Positions 12,420 through 23,461 of a stretch of 64,000 nt of DNA are shown piece after piece. The stretch's first letter is position 1. The number at the start of each line of letters is the position of its first letter. Position numbers and translations under genes: made by a program. This DNA comes from Cucumis sativus. Taxonomy: Eukaryota > Streptophyta > Magnoliopsida > Cucurbitales > Cucurbitaceae. The notes beneath the pieces are model-generated. The model did no database searches and was not told the origin of the DNA. It saw only the letters and a list, made by a program, of their open reading frames with translations. The DNA lies in assembly GCF_000004075.3 (NCBI RefSeq), contig NC_026659.2:25252272-25316271 (forward strand). The letters are read 5' to 3'.

Positions 12420-13235
12420 ATTTTTTTAAAGAAACATCCTGACAATGGAATTTAGTAAAGTTAGGAGTTCAATTTTGTAGAATTTTTTAGATGAGAAAAT
12501 CGATATTTGGAAGTCCAAGATCGATCTCGAATACGTCTTTATTAAAATCTGAATATGATATTTTAGGTTCGTTTAATTTATTAGAATGCTTTTTTAACCT
12601 TGTTTTATTTATCTAATTTTTCTGTGAAGCCTCATTTTATTTCAATGCTTTAAAATCGTTCTAATTTAAAATTGTACAATTTTAAAATCTTTCACAAAAC
12701 TTTTTATTAAAAAAATCATTTAGAATTTTTTCTTTTACAATTATATTTTTGTATGATTTTAAACTTTAAAATTTTATGTATGACTTCATAAGGTTTCTTA
12801 ATCAATTTTTTCTAATAACTTAATATACCATTTTTTAAAACAAAATCCTACGATAGAATCTAGAAAATTTAGAAATTCGATTTTTTAGAATTCTTAAAAT
12901 GAGAGATTACATATTTGAGAATCCAAGATTTTGATCCCAAGAAAAAATTATTTTAATTAATATTTAAAAAATATCTCTTTATTAGAAAACCATTTCTACA
13001 CGGATTTTGAAAAATTGTACTAATTTATCATTTTTTTAAGCGGAGAAAATTTGGTTCAATATAGTCTAATTAATAGAATGCTCTCCATGAGATTATTGCT
13101 TCAAATATTGGAGTGATAAGGAATAAAATAACACAATAGTTTTAAAAGAAATTAAAAAATATTTTTAATTCAAGATTTGAAATTTGACAACTATACTGTA
13201 AATGAGTGTTAGTGAGTTCTAACACCTTCCTCGTT
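12420..13235 (+). mobile_element. degenerate LTR-type fragment, same family as the solo LTR at 61876-63194
   Basis: Shares with 62450-63010 the blocks AATCCTACGAT-GAATCTA, 'gatcccaagaaaaaat', 'gattttgaaaaattgta', 'ataaaataacac...ttaaaa', 'aattcaagatttgaaatttg' and an end near 'ttctaacaccttcc'. It is strongly diverged and lacks the terminal GGCGACA, so it is an old truncated copy. Confidence 0.55.
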
Positions 13236-13240
13236 ACTCT

Positions 13241-13860
13241 AATATTTGAATAATATCAAACAACTATGAAGATATTTTAAGACTCATCGTTGTCTTGACA
13301 TTCAGCCATACAAAGTTCGTACAATTAGTTTCTCGTAAAATATCATGTACTTAAAGGAATGACTTTAAAATTGTGTCAGCTCTAAAGAGCATTAATTGAT
13401 GAGATGCAATCAAATTTCATGCCCTTTTCCTCATCTTTACCCACAAAGAAAAAAATGTTAAAAAGATAAATCATTTAAGAAAAGTTTCACGTGGTACATT
13501 TTTTATCAGGTGCCATCTTCAATTTTTGCAAAAAAGATGGATATATACACTATGATATGAATAGGTAGAAACTGTATCCTTTTTTCTTTAAGACAATAGG
13601 TCCCATTATATTCAGGTGCAAGTTCATATTTCTCCACGTATCTCTGCATCCTCAAAACTCCATGAATTTGACAGAAAGGATGGCCACACATCACACTTGA
13701 AAGGGACAGCAATAGCCATTTTTAACAGGAGGATGAAACTGCTATAAGTGAATTATTGAGGTCAGTCTAAAAGGGATCGAAGGAAGCGAACAAATATATG
13801 TGTTCACAGTAGCCAATCCAAAAATCTATGTGGGGGAGTAGATATAAAGGTTAAAAATAA
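13241..13860. repeat. P450-flank repeat unit, copy A (no P450 beside it)
   Basis: Blocks ACAACTATGAAGATATTT, TTTCTCGTAAAATATCATG, GGTGCCATCTTCAATTTTTG, GAATAGGTAGAAACTGTATC, TCATCCTCAAAACTCCATG style text, AAGGATGGCCACACATCAC, GGGACAGCAATAGCC and TTATTGAGGTCAGTCTAAAA recur at 22770-23800, 49620-49850 and (inverted) 56210-56710. The other copies sit upstream of P450-4, P450-8 and P450-9, so this is part of an ancestral gene block. An open frame on its minus strand (13506-13712) is only partly preserved in the other copies, and I do not call it. Confidence 0.7.
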
Positions 13861-14224
13861 ATATATATATACAAATTCTAGGTTACAAAATGTTATATTT
13901 TTATTCTTGTGTTTTGTTTTATTTAATTTGTTCACTATGTGTATGATTTCAGTCCTTTATATTTATGTGATCTTGTAATTAATTTTATAAATTAAAAAGA
14001 ATATGAGAAATTATTTTGATTTACAAAATTTCTACCTATTTTAACAAATATTGGTGTATCTTGATTTTTTTGTTGTTATCTTACTATATTTGAAAATAAT
14101 AATCATTTTAATTTATTAGTTTTCGTTAATCTTTTATTGCGAGTAAAATTAATTATAAAGCCTTATTAATTTTAAATTAACTAGCTAAATATTATCGTCA
14201 AATAACAAGGTGAGGAATGAGCTT

Positions 14225-14760
14225 AACACTTTTTTTTTAGTACCAACAATTGGAGTGATGAAAATCAAACCTTCAAAATCTTGGAAGTTGAAGGAAGGTC
14301 ATATCAATTATTGTTGCGTTAAACTTAATTTTTACAAGAAATGAAAAGTCATATCTGAAAAAATGGGCGGATCTAATAATACAGAACACAATGTGAAGCA
14401 CAATATTACAAAAAATATATGACAAGAGGGCTCCCCTTAGAAGGAGATCCCCTCGCACCTTCATCATATCTAGGCTCTCCCTAAATACTAAATTGAATGA
14501 ACACAATCTCTCTCGAGATCTACCATAGCTATAGAAAAACTCAACTTCTATGAAGAATGCATAAATCAGCCTCAATAACAACCCCTAAGCTCAAAACATT
14601 CAATATCAAAACTTTTCTAACTAACGAGGCAACTAACTCTAAAATTGAAAAAACACGCCATATAAATATGACCTAGCTTTGAGAATATCATTTAAGAAGA
14701 GAATACATATTCTCTACAAAAAAATAAGGAAGCTAGATATGGAAATTTGCAAATTATGCT
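14225..14760. repeat. second part of P450-flank unit A
   Basis: Matches 24480-24960, 50180-50270 and, inverted, 55790-55990. Shared text includes GAGTGATGAAAATCAAACC, AAGTCATATCTGAAAA, TGTGAAGCACAATATTACAA and TATATGACAAGAGGGCTCC. The minus-strand frame at 14273-14581 falls in it and is not conserved between copies. Confidence 0.65.
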
Positions 14761-15049
14761 GACAATTGTAGAAAAGATATAATCTGCACCCCGTCACACA
14801 CGTAACACTGTTCTTGAAATAAGACACAATGTTATATATTGACAATTGTCTTTGCTCCAATTTTGTTTGTAATAAAATAAGTCAAACAAACTACCGTTTT
14901 AATTTTTAAATAAAATCAAAACCAATTTTATTTTTTCTTCTCCTTCATACAAATTTTTCAATGCGCATCCCGTGTGCTGCTTTAGCAAGAGAGACTCATG
15001 ATATTCTTTCAAAAATATTTTCATCCACAACTTGGTATAGATACAAAAT

Positions 15050-15303
15050 AATGCCTCTTTTTATCTTTTTTTTTTCTTTCTAGCATCTCTTAACTCATTG
15101 AGTCATTGTGTTGAAAGATCATTTTCGTTGTGTGGGTCAAAATATCCTTTGTCAACAATATTCCATAGATCTTGAGATCCATAAAAAACTTTCATTTGTT
15201 GGCTCCACCATCTATATAAGTTTTTCCCCTCAAAGCGAGAAAGTTGAGGCTGCAACGTAGCATGTTAGATGACATCTTTCAATCTTCTGCTCTGATACCA
15301 CTT
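15050..15303 (-). mobile_element. copia-type LTR retrotransposon relic: gag start and tRNA-iMet primer-binding site
   Basis: On the minus strand the PBS TGGTATCAGAGCAG (15300-15287) lies three bases from an LTR edge at 15304 and is complementary to the 3' end of initiator tRNA-Met, the usual copia primer. About 30 bp further the frame reads LQPQLSRFEGKNLYRWW, MKVFYGSQDLWNIVDKGY and then a stop. This is the DUF4219/UBN2-like start of copia gag. The frame decays after about 60 codons and no protease, integrase or RT follows, so the copy is dead. Confidence 0.85.
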
Positions 15304-15830
15304 TGTTGGAAGTGTTGACGAGCCCACCCTAATGCACTCTAAATCTCTCAAACTTTTAGAAAAAGAAACTTGTTATTTTAGAAAATTCAAGAACATACAA
15401 GTAGAGATGTCCATGGGGATGGGCGGGGACAGAGATGTGCCACTCCCCGTTCCCCGCCCCCTATCCCATTCTTTCCATCCCTACGAATTTTTCCGTGGGG
15501 AACGAGATGGGGATTCCAGGGGGATGGAGTTCCCACGGAGAAATTTTCTCCACTTTTTTTTTTTTGATAAATAATAAGTACAAATAAATAAACAAATATG
15601 TCTGTATGTATGTATGTACGCATGTATGTATGTTGTACACATTTTTTTCTTTTCAGCACTGGATCGGGGTCAGGGTCAAGGAATGTATTGTCCGTCTCTG
15701 ACTTTGAAATGTCAAGAGAAGAATATTGTTATCTTGAAACTCACTTTCTTTCTAAACTTCAATATCCTTTCATTGATTTCATTCTAATCTTTTTTTTCTT
15801 GGATAGAAAGGAATGAAATGAATTTTTTAT
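15304..15830 (-). mobile_element. copia 5' LTR relic with an internal insertion
   Basis: Starts TGTTGGAAGTGTTGACGAGC on the plus strand (LTR inner edge) and runs to about CTTGGATAGAAAGGAATG. A second copy of the same LTR lies at 46368-46582. Against that copy, about 310 bp (15400-15712) are extra. The outer LTR end is not certain; only one LTR is seen. Confidence 0.7.
15400..15712. mobile_element. GC-rich insertion inside the copia LTR
   Basis: Begins AGAGATGTCCATGGGGATGG, continues with G/C runs such as CCCCGTTCCCCGCCCCC and contains a TGTATGTATG microsatellite. Bordered by ATACAAG on the left and TGTCAAG on the right, possibly an imperfect target duplication. It resembles GGGGATGGGG-type non-autonomous DNA elements, but the family is not established. 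Confidence 0.5.
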
Positions 15831-16604
15831 ATAGTTCTCAAGAGACACTTCTTAAAAGACACAAAAAATTAAAGTATATGTGTCCATGCAAATACTATTC
15901 ATGTACTTGAACAATTACATGTATCTAAAAATTAGAATAAATATATCTAGGGATGTGTTTATTATCCATAATGTATCTTGCTTATTTAGTTTGATAGTAG
16001 AAAAAGGGTTTGAGTAGTAATAAAAAACTCGGAGAGTATGAATTAAAGGTTGTGAAGAAATTTCTATGCGAAAAATTTTCAGAGTGTGGAATTTTTTTAG
16101 TTAGTGATTTTTTCTTCGATTTGAATTATTTGAATTACGTTAATTCTTGAGTTTTATTGTTTCATTTCACATTTTTATTTATTCTTGTGAAGTAGAATGT
16201 GGGATGTTTTTCAAAACACAAATATACACTACACTTTAACCGAATAAATAATAATCTAATTAACAAGTTTAATTCAAAAGAAGAGTAATAAAGTATGTGA
16301 TTTATTTATAGTTTAGTACAAGAGGGTAGAGGGAAAAACAGATTCCCTTGTAAACTCGAAAAACCTTGAATACACAAAAGTTTAATCGATTAAAATATGA
16401 CATGTGACAACAAAAATTAATTGTTTTAATTTTGTAAATTTGGGTTGTATGGAATTAAATGCAACCTCTCATTCCCCTTTGGATAAGAATTTATATATTA
16501 TATAAATGCACAATAAAGTGATATACAAATTATTAAATCCAAATATATATAGATATAATTGACTCATATTTCCTTACATGACTTTCTTTCTCTTCTTCTC
16601 TCAA
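15831..16604. other. intergenic; promoter side of pseudogene P450-3
   Basis: No gene. The stretch 16260-16345 matches 51695-51790 in inverted orientation (shared TAGTTTAGTACAAGAGGG / CCCTCTTGTACTAAACTA). AT-rich TATATATAGATATAATTG lies at 16543-16560 near the former promoter. Confidence 0.45.
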
Positions 16605-16613
16605 ATGCTATAG
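16605..16613 (+). other. two-codon upstream ORF ATG-CTA-TAG before P450-3
   Basis: Sits 23 nt before the P450-3 ATG. The same ATGCTATAG at the same 23-nt distance precedes P450-5 and P450-7. Confidence 0.5.
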
Positions 16614-16627
16614 TTGATTCATACACT

Positions 16628-17838
16628 ATGCTTAGCCTTTCCGTTTATGTCCTTTCTTTTCTCTTTTTCTTATGTTCTCTACTCCTTCTAAAAACCAAGA
16701 AAAATGTTGAACTTAAACACAACCATAACCATAATTTTCTTCCTCCTCCAAGCCCTCCAAAGCTTCCTTTGTTAGGTCATTTACACCTCCTTGGCTCTCA
16801 CCCCCATTGCTATGAATTTGGTTCAATCAAATTCACTCGAGATTGCATTAAGGCAATTGTCATGGTAAATCTTAAATTTATTATGCATAACACATAGTAA
16901 TTTCATCTAAAAAACGTTCTTAATTTTTGAATTAAGATTCTCTAACATGACCCAACAACACCCATTAGTTTTGGTATAGTAAAGGTTTTATTTCATACTT
17001 ATTGTTTGTTTTAAAAAATATAAAAATAATAATTTACAATTAAATTTGGAAAAGAATTTCTTTTCTTGTTCTTGTTCTTTTTTAAATGAGAATGCAAACA
17101 AGTAACACAAGAGAGGTTACAAAATCAATTTTTTAAACTTTAGCATATCAAGGTAAGTAATTCTTGTGTAACTTAGTTTAACTAGCGTTCGAATGTAATA
17201 GTAATTGTATGAATTGTAGTTCAAATCACCCTATTCCCAACTGTACGTAGGTGTCTACATATTCACTTTTTTTCTTTAAGAAACTGATATTGTACAATCA
17301 TGTATGTTTAAGTTTTTTCAACTGGCATGATCAAAGACCAAATCTTCCTGTGTAGTAGTGTGAAAAGAAAAAGTAATTTTCATGTGTTCGTTTTCTTTTG
17401 GTGTGTGTGATTTAAGGATTTATTTCTAGCTGGAGTGGAAACAAGATCAAGTGAAGGAGAACAAGCTCGAAAAGCTTCAATATCTAAAATTGGTGGTGAA
17501 AGAGGCTTTAAGGCTTCATCCACCCGTCCCAATGTTACTTCCAAGAGAAACCATGTCTCATTTTAAGCTCAATGGTTACAATATCAATCCAAAAACTCGT
17601 ATTCATGTGAATGCATGGGAATTGGAAGAGACACGAATTCTTGGAAAAACCTAGAAGAGTTTTGTCCAGAAAGGTTTATGAAAAGTAATATTGATTAGGA
17701 TGGAGAAAAGTTTGAGTTGGGATTGCAACAGTGGAGTTGGCTTACTGTCTTAATGAAAGAGGAAGATTTAGACATGGAAGAGTTTCCAAGAAATCACCTC
17801 TTCAACTTCTTCCAATTCCTTACTTTAACTCCAATTAA
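16628..17838 (+). pseudogene. P450-3: CYP71-type pseudogene with four or more deletions
   Basis: Close relative of P450-5 and P450-7. Exon 1 (16628-16864) keeps the membrane anchor, hinge PPPSPPKLPLLGH and last codons (FGSIKFTRDCIKAIVM), but lacks 687 bp found in P450-5 (30324-31010), an in-frame loss of 229 codons. The GT donor at 16865 and AG before 17417 remain. Exon 2 opens DLFLAGVET, then loses 98 bp (frameshift). A one-base loss at the AWAIGRD site shifts it again, TAG follows at the DYKG site (TTGATTAGG), and about 46 bp carrying the whole haem Cys loop are gone, as is part of the L-helix. Recognisable sequence ends at the original stop 17836-17838. It cannot make a P450. The exon-1 frame could still encode an anchor peptide. 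Confidence 0.93.
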
Positions 17839-18837
17839 TACTCATTTCATCTTTATGTCATGGATACAAACCAAAACTTGGTCCAACTTTGGGTCTTCCA
17901 CTGTTTTGTTTGTATAATTGTAATTTGCAATGATAATATATTGGTCATAAAATCAACTCTTAATTGCTCTTATTTACGTTTCTTGTTTTTCATATTCATT
18001 TTTATTTTTGAAAAAAATATTAATTAACTATCATAAATTAAAGTTAGAAGGAAAATGACATTTTCTATCATTCAGTTTTAGCTCTAGTAACCATAAACAA
18101 ACTTTTAACTTCACATGGTAACAACACTAAATTTATAATTTGAAAAGGAATGTGAATGGCAGATGAAATTAGATTTTTCACACCGGTTGAAAATACTAAA
18201 AATACATCAAATTAATTAAATAAAAACTAATGACACTAGACAATTCTAAAACGTTACGATTCATTGAAATTCATTTGTACGTACATCCTTGATCTTAGTT
18301 AATATAAAGTTCGAGATAATGTTTCTTCATACATCAAATCCATAAAATAGGACAAAACTAACTCATCTTTACAACAATTATAATTCCCATATATATCAAA
18401 TACCGAGTGAATTCTAGTTCACACAATTTTATAAAAACAAAGCAATATTACACATCAATCGAATATGAATAATGCTTCCATGTTCAATCCGTCAGTGCTC
18501 TTTTTTTGGACGGTGGCATATATATTTTGTTAGCTTACCCTCTTTACGATCATTATTGGACTGTCCTCAATATATAATTCAAATAATATATATCACTTCA
18601 TTTCTTCCAGTTTCTTTCAACTTTTAGAGCTTTCTGGAAGTGGATCCGTTGTTTACATTGGGAACAATTAATGGATGGTGTAAAAATAAACTTAATTTTA
18701 AATAAACTGAATGATTATCAAACATATCCAAATGATTCCATAAGAGGGAGACTCGGTTGTTTCACAAAAAAACAGAAATAAGAGCATATTACTTAAACAT
18801 TTCAAGTTAATTAGCATACTTTCTAGACATACGTGCA
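17839..18837. other. P450 3' flanks in mosaic: 18235-18535 and 18515-18680
   Basis: 18235-18535 matches 46080-46375 directly (shared AGGACAAAACTAACTCATC-like text and GTGAATTCTAGTTCACAC). 18515-18680 is an inverted match of 38740-38930, the 3' flank of P450-7 (shared AGAGCTTTCTGGAAGTGGA). No gene otherwise. Confidence 0.55.
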
Positions 18838-19027
18838 ACCATGTTATGATATACATCCCAAGGCTCATCTTCAGGATAATCCAGAGTGTTTGAGTTAACC
18901 GTGGAATTTTTTCCATAAAGGTTTATAAAAAGTAATATCGATTATAAAGACAGAACTATAAATTATTACCTTTTGAAAGAATTTTTTCGGAAATAAAGAT
19001 GAGAATCTTTACAATTGAGTTGACATA
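18838..19027 (+). pseudogene. decayed exon-2 fragment of a CYP71 gene
   Basis: Plus-strand text GTTATGATATACATCCCAAG, GCTCATCTTCA, then (after a short loss) GTTTATAAAAAGTAATATCG, ATTATAAAGACAGAACTATA, ATTATTACCTTTTG and ATCTTTACAATTGAGTTGAC follows exon 2 of P450-9/4/8 from the K' region to past the haem loop. The codon that should be the haem Cys reads TTT, and the frame is broken. No exon 1 is near. The closest match by eye is P450-9. Confidence 0.85.
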
Positions 19028-19863
19028 ACAAAGTGGCATGAGAATGCCAAAGAACTAAGTTTTTCAATTTATCTAATTATTGCTTTTGTAATTAAGTACA
19101 CTTTTTATTATGTAAAATGTAGAATGTGCTTACCACAATAGTATATTATGGATCTTGTAATTGATGGATGAAATGAAAAAAAATTCTCTCTATTTGTATT
19201 ATTTCAATAAATATATTTTCATTTAAATTTAATTATTCATTTCAAAATGATAACTAAATTATAATTCTCGGAAAGCTTGTTAAATAGTTGCACTTCTGGA
19301 ACATGATAGAAATACATAAAATATATTAGAATTAGCTGTCCAAATAATATTAAAGTCAATGTCAATGTCCAAAATTTCAATCTATTTAAATATTCGATAT
19401 GTAACTGATACATATAAAAAAACCATACTCATCAATCTAAAGTTTGATTGAATTGATTGTTTCATTATTTTACTGTCAAATTCATTATATCTTTTAACTC
19501 ATTTGATTTCTACACGCATGTAACAAGTCTTGAGTAAGAGACCTCCCTAGAAATAAAGCTGAAAAATGTATTTTCAAAAATCAGAAGTAAATAAATATAA
19601 CTTCATACTATTTGTGTGAAAAATTAACGTGCATAACATGTGTTACCCACTAATATTAATAAATAAGGTAACTATAAATCCAACCCCAATACCACAAATG
19701 TTATCTTCTTCTAAGAATAAGTTCTTATATATATATATAGAGGTGGTACATTATCATATAAGCATTTTATAACTCTAAATTACAATATATAATTAAAAGG
19801 GTGGTCCATAAATTTGATCAACATATTTATTCCATTCGGATAACAAATAAACTAAAAGGCAGT
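19028..19863. other. 3' flank of P450-4
   Basis: AT-rich, no gene. The last 60 bases (GGATAACAAATAAACTAAAA before the stop) are shared with the P450-8 3' end at 46565-46627, as expected of a 3'UTR. Confidence 0.5.
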
Positions 19864-22168
19864 TTAAGCTAAGTAAGGGATGGGAACGAGTTCAAGAGGT
19901 GACTTTTTGGCAACAGTAAGACCAAAATCCTCTTCCATATCTACATCTTCTTCTTTCATTCCATCTCCCAATTTCCAATCAAAACAAAGTAACAAATTAG
20001 CTAATGTCAATTCTATTGTAAAAATTCCCATATTCATTCCTGCACAAACTCTTCTACCACCTCCAAAAGGTAATAACTCATAGTTTTGTCCTTTATAATC
20101 AATATTACTTTCTGTAAACCTTTCTGGAAAAAACTCTTCAGGGTTAGTCCAACATTCTGGATCTCGTCCAATAGCCCACACATTGACATGAAGATGAGTT
20201 TTGGGATGTATATCATAACCATTGAGCTTAAAATGAGACGTGGTCTCTCTTGGAAGGAGAAGTGGGGCGGCTGGATGCAACCTTAGAACCTCTTTCACTA
20301 CCATTTTTAGGTATGGAAGCCTTTCCAGGTCCATTTCTTTTACTTGATCTTTTTTTATGTGGCTTCTGATATGGTCTTGTAGCTTTTTCATTACTCTTGG
20401 GTTTCTAATTAGCTCTGTCATTGCCCAAACAATGGTGCTTGCTCCTGTTTCCACTCCTGCTAGAAAGATATCCTAAAAAGAACAACACTTGATCCTTTGA
20501 GATGAAAGAAAAAATTAAACTTGAATTTTGTTTGATAGAAATTTGATTTTTTTTTGCTTTTAAATTTTTGAAAAGAATAATATCGACACAACCATTTTGA
20601 TGCGTTAAGACTCTTTCTAAGCTTACCCGAAAAAACAATCAAATTAACTTAAAAGAGAAGTAAATTAAAGAATCTACCACACAACAAATTAGGATGCATA
20701 AACATATAGAGATGCATAAACATACACAGATGTACGTAAATATTTCTATTTTGAAAATTAAACTTATGAACATTATTTTATACCTTACACCTTTTTTTTT
20801 TGTTTGTTATCTAATAATTTTTCCACAAATATTTCTTAAAATTAACCCTTCAAAATTCTGAAAACTAAAGAAAAATATATATATTTTTACGAGGAAAAAA
20901 CGACTTAGATGCAATGCATAGCTAACAAAAAAATACCTAGATGCTGGCTAGGTTGCACCCCTCTAATTTATGCAACTTTACTCCATTAAAATTTTTTCAT
21001 GTGACCCAAGTAATTTTGTGAGTGTGTTTTTTAAATTGAATGGTTATTTTCTTGCTGTATAATATATGACAGCTCCAATGGGAGACAACTATTAATTGCC
21101 GAATTCAAATGTTTATAAGGATGAACTGACCACTCTACAATTGTTCGAACGTGAAAAAATCTAATTAATTTTCACAAGAATGAAATGATTATAAAAATAT
21201 AGAACCACCTAATCAAAGTTTTAAAATATTTAGCTTATTACCATGATTAGTGCTTTAATGCAATCTTGTGTAAGGATGAGTGCCTCAGATTGAAAGCCAT
21301 CTCTCTTCATTCTCAACAAAACATCAACAATGTTTTCTTCATTTCTAGAATTTGCCTTGTCCAAGTTTATACGATCATCAACTACCTTTTGAAAAAAAGC
21401 ATCCATCTCACCAAAGCTCTTCTCCAACTTCCCATGAACACCACTGATTCGGTCAAAGATCCAACCGAAACTCGGAAAGAAATCGGTAATCGAGAAGCTT
21501 TTCAAGGCGTCAATTGCTCCACGCACAAGCTTTTGAAAATTTTTGTTATCTAATTCACCCCCTCTAAAGCTCTTCCCAAAAGCAATTCTTGTTGTAATAT
21601 TGGCAGTAAGAGAATAGCTTTTGTCACTCAAATCAATTGGATTTGAAGAAAAGTTTAAGGATTGTTGAGAGATTGAGTTTATGAGCAAACTCACTTCCTT
21701 TTCTCTAATACGATGAAATGATTGCACTCGTTTAGTACTAAAAAGCTCGAGCATGAAAATTTTTCGAAGCTCTTTCCAACGCTCGCCATATGGAGACAAA
21801 CTCAGGTCTTGAAAGTTGTAGGAAAATCTTCCACTTCCCATTAAGCGAGGGCGGCTGCAAGATGCGAGATCGTGGTGTTTGAATAGTTCTCTCGCGGCTG
21901 TTGCGGAAGAGATGACGACGGTCGGGATGGAGCCGAGTTTCAGAAGCATGATGGGACCGTGTGTTCGTGAAAGGTTGCATAAAGAGTGATGAGGGTGGGA
22001 GCCAAGGAGGTGTAAATGACCCAATAAAGGAAGCTTTGGAGGGCTTGGAGGAGGATTAGTAATAAGCTTCTTGTTGTTGCTGTGAATAAGCTTTTTTGTT
22101 TTGAGAAGAAGTAGAGAAGTTAAGAGAAAAAGGAGAGGAAACCATATGAGAATGCTATTCATCATCAT
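19864..22168 (-). CDS. P450-4: cytochrome P450 monooxygenase, CYP71 family
   Basis: Exon 1 22168-21242 (309 codons) and exon 2 20472-19864 (202 codons) flank a 769-bp GT-AG phase-0 intron; product 511 residues. The anchor MMMNSILIWF...LLLL is followed by KTKK and the hinge PPPSPPKLPLLGH (39-51). C-helix WKELR is at 131-135, the I-helix AGVETG begins exon 2, ExxR is at 370-373 and PERF follows. The haem loop is FGGGRRVCAGM with Cys452. All key residues are present. Its exon 1 is nearly identical to P450-8 in protein and DNA, so the two arose by a recent block duplication; P450-9 is the third member. It should be an ER oxidase of unknown substrate. Confidence 0.95.
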
Positions 22169-22191
22169 ATCTCAACAGTGTAATAATGCAT
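22165..22191 (-). other. eight-codon upstream ORF overlapping the P450-4 start
   Basis: ATG at 22191 opens MHYYTVEI and stops in TGA at 22167-22165, overlapping the main ATG as ATGA. The same overlap exists at P450-8; at P450-6 and P450-9 the equivalent ATG is in frame with the protein. Whether it is transcribed depends on a start site that the TATA box places within a few bases of this ATG. Confidence 0.4.
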
Positions 22192-22211
22192 TTCCAATGT
22201 TTGGGCAAAGT

Positions 22212-22222
22212 CTATATATATA
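22212..22222 (-). promoter_or_regulatory. TATA box of P450-4
   Basis: CTATATATATA on the minus strand, about 45-55 nt before the ATG. The same element with the same neighbours occurs at P450-8 (49261-49270) and P450-9 (57651-57659). Confidence 0.6.
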
Positions 22223-22769
22223 GGGAACTTTTATCACATATATTTTTAAATACACAAGTGCACTGTCGAAGCTAACTGAATTTTCGACCTTGAGATGGAA
22301 GTCATGCCCATACCACTTAGACAAGCTCAGTCTACGACAAACACTTCTATCTTGTCTCCAATAATTCACCTTCGCAAAGCTATTAACTTCCATTTGAGAT
22401 ATTGTGAAATCTTTTTTTTTTTTTTTTGACAATATTGAACAATTCTTAAAATTTATAAAAATTTGCTTACCTTTCATGCACATTTAAGTTCCTTGTGTCT
22501 ATCTACATTCGGTCTTGCATACTTATTGAATTGTGTACTAATTATTTAGTTAATATTTTTGTTACGATCACCGATTAAAGAAAGTCTTGCATATGTTTTA
22601 TGCTGCAATGATAGATATTGAGAAAGAAGAATGATTAATATGCTTAGACAATTGTGTAATTAGGTGAATATATTTAGGTTATATATATGTGATGGAAACT
22701 CTTATTTAAATCATCACAGCGACTGTATTAATATCTGTGAGATAAATAAAGCCATTAAAATGAAAAATA
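22223..22769. other. upstream region of P450-4
   Basis: No gene. Matches the upstream regions of P450-8 (49271-49420) and P450-9 (57060-57650, inverted); shared text includes GAGATGGAAGTCATG and AAAGAAAGTCTTGCATA. This is the likely proximal promoter shared by the three paralogs. Confidence 0.55.
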
Positions 22770-22998
22770 CCAAACAACTATGAAGATATTTATTGAGGGT
22801 CGTTATCTTAACATTCCGCCACACAAGGTGCAATTAGTTTCTTGTAAAATATCATATACTGAAGCAATGATTTTTGAATTGTGTCAGCTCTACATGGACA
22901 TTTCTCTTTAAGATGCAATCGAATTTAGCGCTCTTCCTCGCCAAAAGTGCCATTGTGGCACATTCTTTATTGGGTGCCACCTTAATTTTTGAAAGCTT
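22770..22998. repeat. P450-flank repeat unit, copy B, left part
   Basis: Same blocks as copy A (ACAACTATGAAGATATTT to GGGTGCCACCTTAATTTTTG). It is interrupted by a LINE tail and resumes at about 23462. Confidence 0.7.
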
Positions 22999-23455
22999 TC
23001 TCGGCTGGAGAATCCAAACATCAGAGTGTGAAATCCCTCTGTTATGATCTTTGTTAAATCATCAACACAATAAAAGGGGAATTATCAAGTTCAAACACTA
23101 TAGCTTCTGTGTTATATGGACTTCATGGTTAGAAAGAAATAATCATATTTTCAAAGATCAAGGAAAAATCTACCGTTGATCTATGAGAAAATATCCGTGC
23201 GCTTACGGGACTTTGGGCTCGCAAATCTCCATTGTTTGCAAACTACATACCGTTATCAATTTAAATGCTTTCTAGTTTTTTTTATGTTTAAGGCTAAACT
23301 ATAGCCCTCTAGTTGTTTTAATTTATATCTTTTTTGTCCCTCTCTTCTCATGTACTTATTCTTTTTATATTAATGAAATGGGATGATGAATGTGCAATCG
23401 AGATGTAATCTAGTGAAGATGTCAGGTATGCACCTACTGGATCCATTGTATTGTT
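22999..23455 (+). mobile_element. LINE (L1-type) 3' end inserted in repeat unit B
   Basis: The plus strand reads WTSWLERNNHIFKDQGK and, in another frame, ALTGLWARKSPLFANYIP, the C-terminal text of plant LINE ORF2 after the zinc-binding zf-RVT region. A typical 3' tail follows (TGCACCTACTGGATCC). The frame is broken by stops. Only the last about 450 bp are present, as is usual for a 5'-truncated LINE insertion. Confidence 0.75.
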
Positions 23456-23461
23456 TTCAAA

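Noticed and set aside
13506-13712. 68-residue minus-strand frame as a gene
   Set aside because: It lies in the P450-flank repeat; the equivalent frame is broken in copies B, C and D, and no known domain is seen. It could be a relic of a gene exon, but there is no support.
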